Assembly (NCBI GenBank): GCA_037143795.1
Contig: JBAWXZ010000013.1
Coordinates: 1 to 64,000 of the forward strand
DNA from: Firm-13 sp037143795
GTDB lineage: Bacteria > Bacillota > Clostridia > Saccharofermentanales > Saccharofermentanaceae
Direction of reading: 5' to 3'
Length of the DNA: 64,000 nt
The notes below the pieces were generated by a model. The model had not been told where the DNA came from, did no database searches, and was given only the letters and a program-made list of their open reading frames with translations. Position 1 is the stretch's first letter. Each line of letters opens with the position of its first letter. The position numbers were made by a program, and so were the translations under genes. Positions 53,263-61,454 of this stretch are shown piece after piece.

Positions 53263-53576
53263 CAACACAAGAACAAAACTTTTCGGATGAATGCGTATTT
53301 CTCTATTTCAACACAGGCGACCGTGACTGGGGTAACGCGGTTAATGCCGCAAAAAAGGCAGGCTATTCCATTCCAGAAAATGATGTTATCGGGGCTGAAC
53401 TTGCTGCAAGAGCAATCTATAACAAGCCTGAAATCAAGACCTATGTCGAAAATCAAATCTGTGTTTTCAAGGAAAAACTAAGCCCGGCACAGAGAAGAAC
53501 TCTTTGGGCGTTAATTTCAACAATGACCATCGGTGAACCTGATGCGTGGTGTAACAACGGATTTGTGAATATTTGA
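53259..53576 (+). CDS. TerS-like second protein
   Basis: A 105-residue protein whose N-terminal part (AVNAAKKAGYSIPEND, AIYNKPEIKTYV) resembles the HTH of small terminases. The start overlaps the previous stop (ATGA). It may be a second, divergent packaging or regulatory protein. Confidence 0.5.
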   Translation: MTTQEQNFSDECVFLYFNTGDRDWGNAVNAAKKAGYSIPENDVIGAELAARAIYNKPEIKTYVENQICVFKEKLSPAQRRTLWALISTMTIGEPDAWCNNGFVNI

Positions 53577-53600
53577 AGCACATAAGAAAGAGGTGAATAA

Positions 53601-54224
53601 ATGAAAATCGAATTGAAGACAAAGATCAAAGAACTCATTGATGGGTTTCACGAAAACAATGACCAGGTGAAAAGTGAAATCAAAAATTGGAAAGATCAGG
53701 GTGCCGTTTACGCCAAAGAGTACATCGATGAAAAGATAAAAGAAATCGAAGCCGATGCTTCAAAGATGGATGCTTTATACCAGCACAAGCTAATGCTGGT
53801 TATTACCGGCGCAAAAGAATTGGTTCTTCCTGATGTAGTAAACAGCAAGCCTTCTGATTATGCGGCACAGATATCAAATGCACTTCAGTTTTTGACCATT
53901 GAGGGTAATTCAATCACTGATGAAAATGCATCTGCAATTTTGAAACCTTTCGTGAATGACCCTGACCAAATGAAACTATTCAAAAATGTTATTGGCAAGC
54001 GCGCAGAACTTACTGATGCAAACGGTAATGGTACGTTCACAAAGACGTTTGCTGAAGCGGACAGAATAGAAGCAACACGGAATACCTTTCTTGATATGGA
54101 AGCCATTGCAGGGCATCTGCTGCGCTCTGATAGCCTTGTATCGTATGAAGCCATTGCTGGTGAAGAAGACATACTGACTTTGTCTGGTGTGATAGAAGGA
54201 TTTGCAGATAAGATTCCTGCATAG
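53601..54224 (+). CDS. Uncharacterised helical satellite protein (207 aa)
   Basis: A 207-residue protein with a coiled-coil N-terminus (about 1-70) and a globular C-terminal half. The GAAAGAGGTG site precedes its ATG. It could be a scaffold- or capsid-interacting protein, given its place among late genes, but no family is recognised. Confidence 0.5.
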   Translation: MKIELKTKIKELIDGFHENNDQVKSEIKNWKDQGAVYAKEYIDEKIKEIEADASKMDALYQHKLMLVITGAKELVLPDVVNSKPSDYAAQISNALQFLTIEGNSITDENASAILKPFVNDPDQMKLFKNVIGKRAELTDANGNGTFTKTFAEADRIEATRNTFLDMEAIAGHLLRSDSLVSYEAIAGEEDILTLSGVIEGFADKIPA

Positions 54225-54257
54225 GGTTGGCTGCTTCATTGAAAGGGGGTGCGTTGT

Positions 54258-54803
54258 ATGGGCACGGTTACACCGGAATATATCAAACAGATAATAAGTG
54301 AATCGACTACTTTCGCTATGAATGAAATAAATAGCCGTGGACTTCTAAAACCCATAAAAGATGATGCATTTCGGAAGACAGAAAAACTTCTTTATAGTTA
54401 CAGCAAGCTGAAGAAAGTGATCACCAAAAAGATTCAACAGATTGAAAGCATAAAATCTGAAGGCTTGAAAAGACGCAGTACCAGTATTGTATCGTACAGT
54501 GCTGGCACTGCCTATGAAGTGCTGACGGATGCAGAAAAAGCAGATGCAAAAATTGATGCTATCAAGACATCCATTGCAGAACTGAACGGGTATATTGAAA
54601 CGGTTGATGCTGCGTTGATCATGATATCCAACGAACCGTATTGTGATGTAATCAGGCTGAAGTATTTTGAAGGTGTAACCAATGAAGATGTATCTTGTGA
54701 ACTGCTTTGTGATGTGAGTACCGTCACAAGAAACAAAAATAAATTGGTGAATATATTGAAAATCTATCTATTCCCTGAAGAAAGCATCATGGAACTATTT
54801 TAA
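54258..54803 (+). CDS. ArpU/sigma-like late regulator
   Basis: A 181-residue protein with a helical N-terminal half. The C-terminus (CDVIRLKYFEGVTNEDVSCE, then CDVSTVTRNKNKL) is typical of ArpU/RinA-like phage regulators with a sigma region 4 fold. The ATG at 54258 has AAAGGGGGTG before it. It may activate late transcription. Confidence 0.68.
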   Translation: MGTVTPEYIKQIISESTTFAMNEINSRGLLKPIKDDAFRKTEKLLYSYSKLKKVITKKIQQIESIKSEGLKRRSTSIVSYSAGTAYEVLTDAEKADAKIDAIKTSIAELNGYIETVDAALIMISNEPYCDVIRLKYFEGVTNEDVSCELLCDVSTVTRNKNKLVNILKIYLFPEESIMELF

Positions 54804-54821
54804 TGAAAGGGGGTGAAGCAA

Positions 54822-55157
54822 GTGAACAAAAATATTGAAGTCATCAATGATCATCTATGGGCTGTGAAGTTTCTATACATCCCGTACATTGAAGAAATTA
54901 ATTATCAGCCTGACCCATGTACATCTGCATATGACGAGTTTGGAAGAGTGACAAATGAAGGGCTGCTGATTTTGAATAAAGATTTCAAAGGCTATAACAC
55001 AATAAAGGCAATGTTCATAAAGATGATGAACAAAAGTGATGTGCAGCTGAAGTTTGAAAAAGAACAATCAATTGAGAAAAAGACAAATTATCAAATAATT
55101 TACGCGGCTGCGCTACTCTGTGAATTAGAACGAAGAACTAAGGAAAGGGGGAAATAA
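54822..55157 (+). CDS. Uncharacterised satellite protein (111 aa)
   Basis: A 111-residue protein starting at GTG 54822 after AAAGGGGGTG; not recognised. It lies five bases before the tape-measure gene, where tail chaperones are found in phages. No chaperone frameshift site was seen. Confidence 0.45.
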   Translation: MNKNIEVINDHLWAVKFLYIPYIEEINYQPDPCTSAYDEFGRVTNEGLLILNKDFKGYNTIKAMFIKMMNKSDVQLKFEKEQSIEKKTNYQIIYAAALLCELERRTKERGK

Positions 55158-55161
55158 TATA

Positions 55162-57285
55162 ATGGCAACAATTAGAACTGCTATACAACTTACTGATGGA
55201 ATGTCACCTGGACTAAGAAGCATGAACACAGCAATGCGCATTGTATTAAGTAGCTTTGAAGCCGTGCAGACTGCTTCACACGGTGCGATTGATACGGTGA
55301 GCATACAGACAGCACGTGACGAACTGGTGAAGGCTGAAACGTCCTTCCAGAAGGTTGAATCAGGTATCAAGCAAGCCGACACAGAACAGCAGAAGTTTAC
55401 AAATGACATTCGTGGTGGAACCGCTGCTGCTGGTGGTTTGCAATCAAAAATAATGGCAATTGCTGCTTCTGCTGGTGTTGCGTTTGGTGGCAAACAGGTC
55501 ATTGAACTTTCAGATCAGCTTACTTCAGCAACGGCACGGTTAAACCTGATGAATGATGGTCAGCAGACCACTGTTCAGCTTCAGGATAAAATGTATGCAG
55601 CATCCGAACGGTCACGTGGTTCATACCTTGACATGATGGGAACCGTTTCAAAGCTGGGTATTCTTGCTGGTGACGCCTTCAATTCTAATGATGAAATGAT
55701 ACGTTTTTCAGAACTGATGAACAAAAACTTTATTGTGGGTGGTTCTTCACAAATGGAACAGACCAGCGCAATGTACCAGTTGACACAATCAATGGCGGCT
55801 GGGAAGCTTCAGGGTGATGAATTCAGGTCAATCGTTGAAAATGCACCAATGCTTGCAACGGCAATAAAGGATTACATGACCAACGTTGTGAAGGCAGAAG
55901 GTGGAATGAAAGATTGGTCTGCTGGGGGGCTTTTGACAGCGGAAGTCATCAAGGCAGCACTATTTTCATCGGCTGATGAAGTAGAAGCAAGATTTGCACA
56001 AATGCCCATGACATTTGGTCAGGTTTGGACAAGCATCAAAAACAAGAGTATCAAAGCATTTGAACCGATTCTGGTAAAAATCAATGAGATTGCAAACAAT
56101 GATAAATTTCAAAGTATGTGCGACGGTTTCATTGGTGGTCTGGTTGCGGTATCGAATGCGGCACTGGTTGTTTTTGGTATTATCGGTAACATTGCCGGAT
56201 ATTTTTATGATAATTGGTCAGGGTTTGCACCCATCATGTTTGGAATTGTGGCGGCACTTGTGGCATATAACGTTGTATCGCTGATCACAGCTGGTATAAA
56301 CGGTGCGCTTGCTTTAGCAGAAGGTGTAAAAGCAGCAGCCCTTGCATTTTCAACTGGGCTTACCTTTGCTGCTACTACTGCACAAACAAGCCTGAATGCA
56401 GCACTTTGGGCTTGCCCTATAACATGGATAATTGCTGCAATCATCCTGGTAGTTGTGGCACTTTATGCAGTCGTTGCAGCAATCAACACATTCGCTGGAA
56501 CCGCAACAAGTGCAACCGGCATTGTATTTGGTGCTTTTGCGGCACTGGGTGCCGGTCTGTATGATATCTTCCTTGCCGTTCTTGATATCGTCCTGGGCGT
56601 GTTCAACGGAATCATGCAAGTGCTGGTGATGGTTGTAAACTTCCTAGCAAATTGCTTTGTTTCACCCATTTCTTCAATCATATATTTGTTCCAGGGTTTA
56701 GCAGATGCAGTTCTTTCCGTTTTGGAAGGGCTTGCTGGGGCAATGGATGACCTGTTCGGTACGAACTTAGCAGCTTCCGTTTCATCGTGGAGAAGCACAA
56801 TCAAGACGATGGCTGATGATTTGGCTGCACAGACAGGTGAAAACTTTACAGCCGTGGTCAAGTGGGATGAAATTTCTACTGACAGTTTAGGTCTTCAGCC
56901 TATAAAAATGACAGATGCCTATGATGCCGGGTACAAAGTAGGTGATAACGTTCAGAAGGCTGTGACAGGCTTTGACCCTTCTTCCCTTATGGGTGGTGCA
57001 GATGACCTTGCTTCAAATGATTTGGTTAACAACACTGCAAACACAGCAGACAACACGGGTTCAATGTCTGATTCAATGGCAGCAAGTGAAGAAGACCTGA
57101 AATACTTACGTGATATTGCAGAACAGGATGTAATCAACCGTTTCACAACGGCTGAAATTCAGGTTAACCTGGGCGGCGTCAACAACAATGTAACCACTGG
57201 GGCTGACCTTGATGGTGTGGTTTCGTACCTTGAAGAAAAGTTGTATCAGACAATGGAAATTGCAGCAGAGGGGGTGCATTCGTAA
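55162..57285 (+). CDS. Phage tail tape-measure protein
   Basis: A 707-residue tape-measure protein. An N-terminal helical part is followed by the tape-measure domain (about 105-290, with YLDMMGTVSKLG and LQGDEFRSIVENAPML). Hydrophobic segments lie at about 325-520, as in proteins that insert into the target membrane during DNA injection, and a Ser/Asn-rich tail ends the protein. AAAGGGGGAAA precedes the ATG. In phages the length fixes tail length. Here it has no tail-tube, chaperone or baseplate neighbour. Confidence 0.88.
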   Translation: MATIRTAIQLTDGMSPGLRSMNTAMRIVLSSFEAVQTASHGAIDTVSIQTARDELVKAETSFQKVESGIKQADTEQQKFTNDIRGGTAAAGGLQSKIMAIAASAGVAFGGKQVIELSDQLTSATARLNLMNDGQQTTVQLQDKMYAASERSRGSYLDMMGTVSKLGILAGDAFNSNDEMIRFSELMNKNFIVGGSSQMEQTSAMYQLTQSMAAGKLQGDEFRSIVENAPMLATAIKDYMTNVVKAEGGMKDWSAGGLLTAEVIKAALFSSADEVEARFAQMPMTFGQVWTSIKNKSIKAFEPILVKINEIANNDKFQSMCDGFIGGLVAVSNAALVVFGIIGNIAGYFYDNWSGFAPIMFGIVAALVAYNVVSLITAGINGALALAEGVKAAALAFSTGLTFAATTAQTSLNAALWACPITWIIAAIILVVVALYAVVAAINTFAGTATSATGIVFGAFAALGAGLYDIFLAVLDIVLGVFNGIMQVLVMVVNFLANCFVSPISSIIYLFQGLADAVLSVLEGLAGAMDDLFGTNLAASVSSWRSTIKTMADDLAAQTGENFTAVVKWDEISTDSLGLQPIKMTDAYDAGYKVGDNVQKAVTGFDPSSLMGGADDLASNDLVNNTANTADNTGSMSDSMAASEEDLKYLRDIAEQDVINRFTTAEIQVNLGGVNNNVTTGADLDGVVSYLEEKLYQTMEIAAEGVHS

Positions 57286-57309
57286 ATATAAAACCGCATA
57301 GATAATCAG

Positions 57310-57345
57310 ATTAAGCACCCATGAATTTATTCATAGATGCTTAAT
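57310..57345. terminator. Nested hairpin after tape-measure gene
   Basis: ATTAAGCA pairs with TGCTTAAT and encloses ATGAAT-TT-ATTCAT. No T-run follows, so termination is uncertain. Confidence 0.45.
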
Positions 57346-57418
57346 TTAATGGTATACTTTTATAATAATATTGTAATCAAAATCATTTAGATAATATTTG
57401 ATAATGGTGGGTGTAACA

Positions 57419-57652
57419 ATGAAAACAAAGATCACAGCAGATGAAGCCTGGTATTATGGACAAAGCGAACTGGGAAGGGCTTATCTTGAATACAATAAAA
57501 AGGTGGGCGGTGAACCATTCGGGTACAGTCTGGGTGCACCGGACGTTGATAAATTGTATGGTGGAATCATCGGATTGTATCAGGAATGTATCAAACAGGG
57601 CATTCCCTGGGAAAAGCTGATCGGTTCGGGGTTCGATGAAATACAAGACTGA
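57419..57652 (+). CDS. Small satellite protein (77 aa)
   Basis: A 77-residue protein starting at the ATG preceded by GGTGGGTG. It contains aromatic and Gly residues (DEAWYYGQSELGRAYLEY) and is not recognised. A weak hairpin follows at 57662-57680. Confidence 0.5.
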   Translation: MKTKITADEAWYYGQSELGRAYLEYNKKVGGEPFGYSLGAPDVDKLYGGIIGLYQECIKQGIPWEKLIGSGFDEIQD

Positions 57653-57935
57653 TGAAGAAGGCACCTGGAAACGGGTGCTTTCGTGATTTTTGTGGTTCAG
57701 AAAATTGAACATGTCATTAGATGGTAAAAACATGATAAAAAACAACATATCGTCATTAATTCAAACCAATAATATTTTTAAAATCCAAATAACATTGACT
57801 TCTAAATCAGTTCATCAATTAGGTTCAAGATATTGAACATTATATTTCATAGAAAACCATAAAAACGTCTTGTAAGGTAGTCATGACGGTGTATTATGGT
57901 TTCAAATCAATCATAAAATCGGAGGTTACAAAGAC

Positions 57936-58163
57936 ATGGAAGAAGTTTTATACACGGTTCATGAAGTAGCTGAATTGATCAAGTCAAATGGTACATATGT
58001 TTATAGGTTGATCAATTCCGGGGTGCTTCCGGCACTGAAGCTGGGCAGCATGAAGGTTCGAAAGCAAGCCCTTCACGAATTTCTGGAAAAGTATGAAGGC
58101 AAGGATTTATCAGTACCGGAAAGCATAACGGAAATTGCACATGGGAGTTTGAAAAATGAATAA
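57936..58163 (+). CDS. Excisionase-family HTH protein
   Basis: A 75-residue HTH_17/excisionase-like protein (HEVAELIKSNGTYVYRLINS, then LKLGSMKVRK). GGAGGT precedes the ATG. It overlaps the lipoprotein gene, so it may regulate it or serve as excisionase. The 280-base gap upstream holds no other gene. Confidence 0.7.
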   Translation: MEEVLYTVHEVAELIKSNGTYVYRLINSGVLPALKLGSMKVRKQALHEFLEKYEGKDLSVPESITEIAHGSLKNE

Positions 58164-58695
58164 AAAAATCGTGTTCATTTGTTGTCTTTTAGTTGCTGCG
58201 TCCTTTTCAATTTCATCTTGTTATAATTTGAAAAATGCACCCTTTTCAGATGCAACTGGAATGCAAGAATTCACAGTGATAACGGAAACAACTGCTGCTG
58301 TTATTCCAATTGTAGATGCAACTCAATTTAGCAGAATAACAAGTGAAGAACTTAAATCTATCCTGGGTGAACCGGAATCAGTTGATGAATGGACGTATGA
58401 AGGCTATCCAACAATCACTTATACATACAATTCAGACAATGACGAATTCATGATAATTGATGATGCCGTTGTGCGGTTCACACACTACGGTAAAACCGTC
58501 TACAATTCAAATAGTGAGATATTTACACTGTTTGGGATAATGCCCAGCAAGGAGATTGTGAAGGCTGCTGACACCGGTACAGCACTAAGGTATCATAATG
58601 TTTCAGATAAAATTGCTGATGTTTGGATTTTGGACATAGAGGACAAAACATTTGACATCATTAAAATCACATACAATCTGAATTACTTTTCATAA
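58156..58695 (+). CDS. Lipoprotein of the satellite
   Basis: A 179-residue lipoprotein with lipobox SISSC (Cys at about 22) and a globular domain of mixed strands (about 50-175). The start overlaps the previous gene by eight bases. Phage-borne lipoproteins such as Ltp of TP-J34 block superinfection by binding an incoming tape-measure protein. A similar role is possible here but rests on analogy. Confidence 0.6.
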   Translation: MNKKIVFICCLLVAASFSISSCYNLKNAPFSDATGMQEFTVITETTAAVIPIVDATQFSRITSEELKSILGEPESVDEWTYEGYPTITYTYNSDNDEFMIIDDAVVRFTHYGKTVYNSNSEIFTLFGIMPSKEIVKAADTGTALRYHNVSDKIADVWILDIEDKTFDIIKITYNLNYFS

Positions 58696-58872
58696 TAAGT
58701 TTATCCTGGTGAATGATTGGCAGCCATTCAACCGCTTTGATGTTGCATATGCATTCTTTTTGGTTAGCATCAATTGACGCGCTTTGTGGGGCACATAAGC
58801 CCTTCAGGGCGTGTTCTGTTATATGTAAGCATAGTGAGATTTGTTATGCCCTAAAAAGGGGAAAAGAAGTTG

Positions 58873-58915
58873 TTGACTTTTGGATATCCGTATGTTAAAT
58901 TATGGATATCCAAAA
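58873..58915 (+). promoter_or_regulatory. Promoter with inverted operators, RHH gene
   Basis: TTGACT (58873-58878) and TAAATT (58896-58901) make a promoter with a 17-base spacer. TTTTGGATATCC (58878-58889) and GGATATCCAAAA (58904-58915) are exact inverted repeats that overlap the promoter, as in autoregulated RHH systems. Confidence 0.7.
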
Positions 58916-58934
58916 CAGGAAGGGGACGTTAATC

Positions 58935-59111
58935 ATGACACCAAGAACAGGCAGACCAACAGAAGACCCAAGACGGAATCAGTACAGAATCAGGCTTACA
59001 GATGAAGAAGTTGAAAAACTTGAATTTTGTAGCCAAACAACCGGTAAAAGCAAAGCAGATATTATCAGAGAAGGAATAGACACTGTTTATGAGAAGTTGA
59101 ATGAAAAGTAA
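58935..59111 (+). CDS. Ribbon-helix-helix regulator
   Basis: A 58-residue CopG/Arc-type RHH protein: a basic N-terminus (TPRTGRPTED), the beta strand QYRIRLTDEEVEKLE, and helices ending DTVYEKLNEK. The ATG at 58935 has AAGGGGA before it. It probably binds the GGATATCC repeats 20-60 bases upstream. Confidence 0.75.
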   Translation: MTPRTGRPTEDPRRNQYRIRLTDEEVEKLEFCSQTTGKSKADIIREGIDTVYEKLNEK

Positions 59112-59151
59112 AAGATTCAGCACCCACTACCAACGTAATGCTGAATCCTTT
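59110..59151 (+). terminator. Hairpin after RHH gene
   Basis: GATTCAGCA and TGCTGAATC form a nine-pair stem; the following T-run is short (CTTTAA). Confidence 0.55.
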
Positions 59152-59238
59152 AACGCAAACCGCCCAAAGGCTGAATACTTGATGATTATATCATCCTGGC
59201 AGCCGTTGGAGCAAATGACCATCAGGGGGATATAATAA

Positions 59239-59454
59239 ATGTTTGTCAAATTCAATTATACAAAGCTAATAAAGAAAATCGTGGACGTCTTCGGTAGTAA
59301 TGACGCTTTTGCAGCTGCTATGAGCATGAGCAAAAAGAAAGTTGATTCCAGGCTTCACAATTGTTCTGAATTTTCTTTGCCTGAAATCGAACGCGCCGTT
59401 GAACTTCTTTATATAAAACCAATAGATATACCCGGTCACTTTTTTGCTGTTTGA
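59239..59454 (+). CDS. Small phage HTH-like protein
   Basis: A 71-residue protein with a predicted HTH (FAAAMSMSKKKVDSRLHN) like small phage regulators of the DUF739 type. AGGGGG precedes its ATG. Confidence 0.6.
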   Translation: MFVKFNYTKLIKKIVDVFGSNDAFAAAMSMSKKKVDSRLHNCSEFSLPEIERAVELLYIKPIDIPGHFFAV

Positions 59455-59486
59455 TTTTGAATTTTATAAAAAAATTATCGCATGAG

Positions 59487-59514
59487 AACCCTGGCAGAAA
59501 TGCTGGGGTTTTTT
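59487..59514 (+). terminator. Terminator before the abi gene
   Basis: AACCCTGGCA and TGCTGGGGTT pair with G-T wobbles around GAAA, followed by TTTTTT. Confidence 0.8.
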
Positions 59515-59540
59515 ATTTTCAATAATAATGCACTTAAATA

Positions 59541-59569
59541 TTAGACGTGTTATGATTATTTAATAGAAT
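59541..59569 (+). promoter_or_regulatory. Promoter of the abi gene
   Basis: TTAGAC (59541-59546), a 17-base spacer and TAGAAT (59564-59569), 27 bases before the abi start. The gene thus has its own promoter after a terminator. Confidence 0.6.
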
Positions 59570-59595
59570 AAGAGATTATAGGAAGCGAGTAACAG

Positions 59596-60534
59596 ATGGA
59601 GCCTTCAAGCAAACCCATATTAACAGTAAGCGAACAAATAGACTTTTTAGTTAATAAAGGAGTTAGTTTTAACCATCTTACGAGATTGAAGTCAATCGAA
59701 TATCTAACAAAAAATAATAATTATTTTAGATTAACCGCGTTCAGGAAGAATTTTATTAAAATTCAAAACGGGGATGATGCTGGAAAGTATCAGGGTTTAG
59801 ATTTTTCATATTTGGTTGATCTTGCTATAATTGATACGCGTATGAGAACTCTAATAATGGAAATGTCGCTTAATATTGAACACTTTGCAAAAGTGAAATT
59901 ACTCAAAGCTATTACTGAAAAAGGTGAAGATGGATATTTAGTTGTCGAAGATTTTCTGAATTCGATGCCTTTGGAATTTAGAAATAAGTTGATGAATGAA
60001 ATAAATAGAAATCGAAGTAGTTGCTATTGCTGTGATATCGTAAATAAGTATTCTGGTTGCTTTCCTGCATGGGCATTTGTTGAAATAATCACATTTGGTA
60101 GCTTTGTAAATTTTTATAAATTTTGCGCAGATAGATTTGATGATGAGGAAATGAAGGATGATTTTTATCTTTTTCTTCAGGTGAAATGTATACGAAATGC
60201 ATCTGCTCATAATAATTGTATTATTAATGATTTACTATCAAAGAATGCATCTCATTCAACACGCTATGGAGTAAGTGCTGCATTAGGAAAAATTGCAAAT
60301 ATTTCTGAACAAATAAGAGACACCAAAATGGGTAATCCAAGAATTCAACAATTTGTTACTCTATTATATGCGCATAAAAAAATAGTTTTGAGTGAAGGTG
60401 TACACAAACACATTGCATCTAAATTACAGGAAATTACGAAAAGAATGTTTCGGGATTACAGTTATAGTGAGAGTGAAACAGTTGAAACAACATTTATTTA
60501 TATTAAAAATGTTGTTGACAGTTGGTTCAATTAA
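59596..60534 (+). CDS. Abi_2-family (AbiD/AbiF-like) HEPN protein
   Basis: A 312-residue abortive-infection family protein. The conserved N-terminal region (SIEYLTKNNNYFRLTAFRKN) is typical of AbiD/AbiF, and a HEPN RNase motif is visible as R-NASA-H at about 200-205. Proteins of this group stop phage growth, probably by cutting RNA. It is the last gene of the element, where PICIs carry accessory defence genes, and has its own promoter and terminator. Its AT-richness exceeds that of the flanking chromosome. Confidence 0.8.
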   Translation: MEPSSKPILTVSEQIDFLVNKGVSFNHLTRLKSIEYLTKNNNYFRLTAFRKNFIKIQNGDDAGKYQGLDFSYLVDLAIIDTRMRTLIMEMSLNIEHFAKVKLLKAITEKGEDGYLVVEDFLNSMPLEFRNKLMNEINRNRSSCYCCDIVNKYSGCFPAWAFVEIITFGSFVNFYKFCADRFDDEEMKDDFYLFLQVKCIRNASAHNNCIINDLLSKNASHSTRYGVSAALGKIANISEQIRDTKMGNPRIQQFVTLLYAHKKIVLSEGVHKHIASKLQEITKRMFRDYSYSESETVETTFIYIKNVVDSWFN

Positions 60535-60575
60535 CATTATCATGTTGTCAAATAGAAAAATCGTTACGGTTTTGC

Positions 60576-60608
60576 GGGGGGGTATCATTGATACCGCCCT
60601 ATTTTTTT
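60576..60608 (+). terminator. Terminator after the abi gene
   Basis: GGGGGGTATC pairs with GATACCGCCC with one mismatch, followed by ATTTTTTT. Confidence 0.85.
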
Positions 60609-60772
60609 ATCCGATTTTAAAAATTCTATAAATTTAGCTGAAAAAACCTTCTGGATATGCACTCGATAATATTTTGAAAACCCTATTATTAGTAGAACAA
60701 AAAAGTGAATTTAGTTTATATAAAATAGTTATGTGATAATAATGACACGTCAAGCAATGGCTGAAATCAAGT

Positions 60773-60794
60773 GTACTAAAAACGTACTAATAAA
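60773..60794. repeat. Arm-type repeat, right end
   Basis: GTACT motifs as at 47101-47122. The 280-base stretch from 60609 to 60889 shows no gene and probably carries integrase/excisionase sites. Confidence 0.5.
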
Positions 60795-60889
60795 TTGTGA
60801 AGCCTGATGCAAACAATGAAAACAGAGATAATAATGGCGTGAAACGCAGTAAAATCAACGGTTGGAAGTGGTGATAAAGTCTTAAACAC

Positions 60890-60902
60890 AGAGTGGGAAT
60901 AG
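60890..60902. repeat. Attachment core, right (attR)
   Basis: AGAGTGGGAATAG, an exact copy of the guaA 3' end. It marks the right end of the satellite. The repeat array starts two bases later. Confidence 0.85.
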
Positions 60903-60903
60903 G

Positions 60904-61390
60904 GCGAACATCACTCGCTTTTTCGCTCGGTCAGTCCTCGGTGAAGCAATATAGACATGTAATGATTGAAAGTTTAGTTGCTTCACCTGCGGAATCTACT
61001 CAAAAGCGAGTGATGTTCGCTGGTAGGCGGATGAAGGGGAAGTGCTCGTTACTTGGTAAATATTGAGGTCTTCATCCGCAAGGAAAGGTGTTTTTCGCTC
61101 GAGCAGTCCTCGGTGAAGCAATACAGACAATCAATGATTGAAAGTTTAAGTGCTTCACCTGCGGAATCTACTCAAAACACACATCAACTTCACTGATAGG
61201 CGTCCTGCGGACGCTAAGGAAAAGTGCTTTTTCGCTCGAGCAGTCCTCGGTGAAGCAATGATGCTTTTCTCGCTCGGTCAGGTCCTCGGATTGCTTTGCA
61301 ATCCTGCGGAATCTACTCAAAAAGCATCATTACTTCCTTTCGAGGCGTCCTGCGGACGCTAAGGAAATACACCTGCGGAATCTACTCATT
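60904..61390 (+). repeat. Array of modular structured repeats
   Basis: Copy 1: outer arms 60904-60922 and 61002-61020 (19 pairs), inner arms 60940-60949 and 60978-60987. Copy 2: outer GTGTTTT at 61088 with AAAACAC at 61174, inner arms at 61112 and 61151. Copy 3: outer AATGATGCTTTT at 61257 with its complement at 61320, inner stem 61288-61304. Copy 3 sits inside a fourth copy split at 61225-61256 and 61370-61387. Linking hairpins lie at 61027-61079, 61200-61214 and 61345-61359. Confidence 0.85.
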
Positions 61391-61397
61391 TGTTGAA

Positions 61398-61426
61398 TTG
61401 ACAGTAATGCGGCGGCATGTTAGTTT
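61398..61426 (+). promoter_or_regulatory. Promoter of the poly-Cys leader
   Basis: TTGACA (61398-61403), a 17-base spacer and TAGTTT (61421-61426) with an upstream TG. The -35 is perfect and the -10 weak. A start near 61433 would put the leader ORF about 22 bases in. Confidence 0.5.
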
Positions 61427-61454
61427 TAATGAAAAAGAAGAGGAGGAAAGACTT

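Larger units (their letters stand above)
47027..60902. mobile_element. PICI-like phage satellite inserted at guaA 3' end
   Basis: A 13.9 kb element between 13-bp direct repeats. The integrase and repressor genes run leftward; HTH genes, primase-helicase, repeat-rich putative origin, Mor-like and ArpU-like regulators, small terminase, tape-measure, lipoprotein, RHH and Abi genes run rightward. Only a small terminase and a tail tape-measure protein represent phage morphogenesis. There is no portal, capsid, large terminase, tail tube or lysis gene. Frames are intact and many overlap, which argues against decay. Confidence 0.8.
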
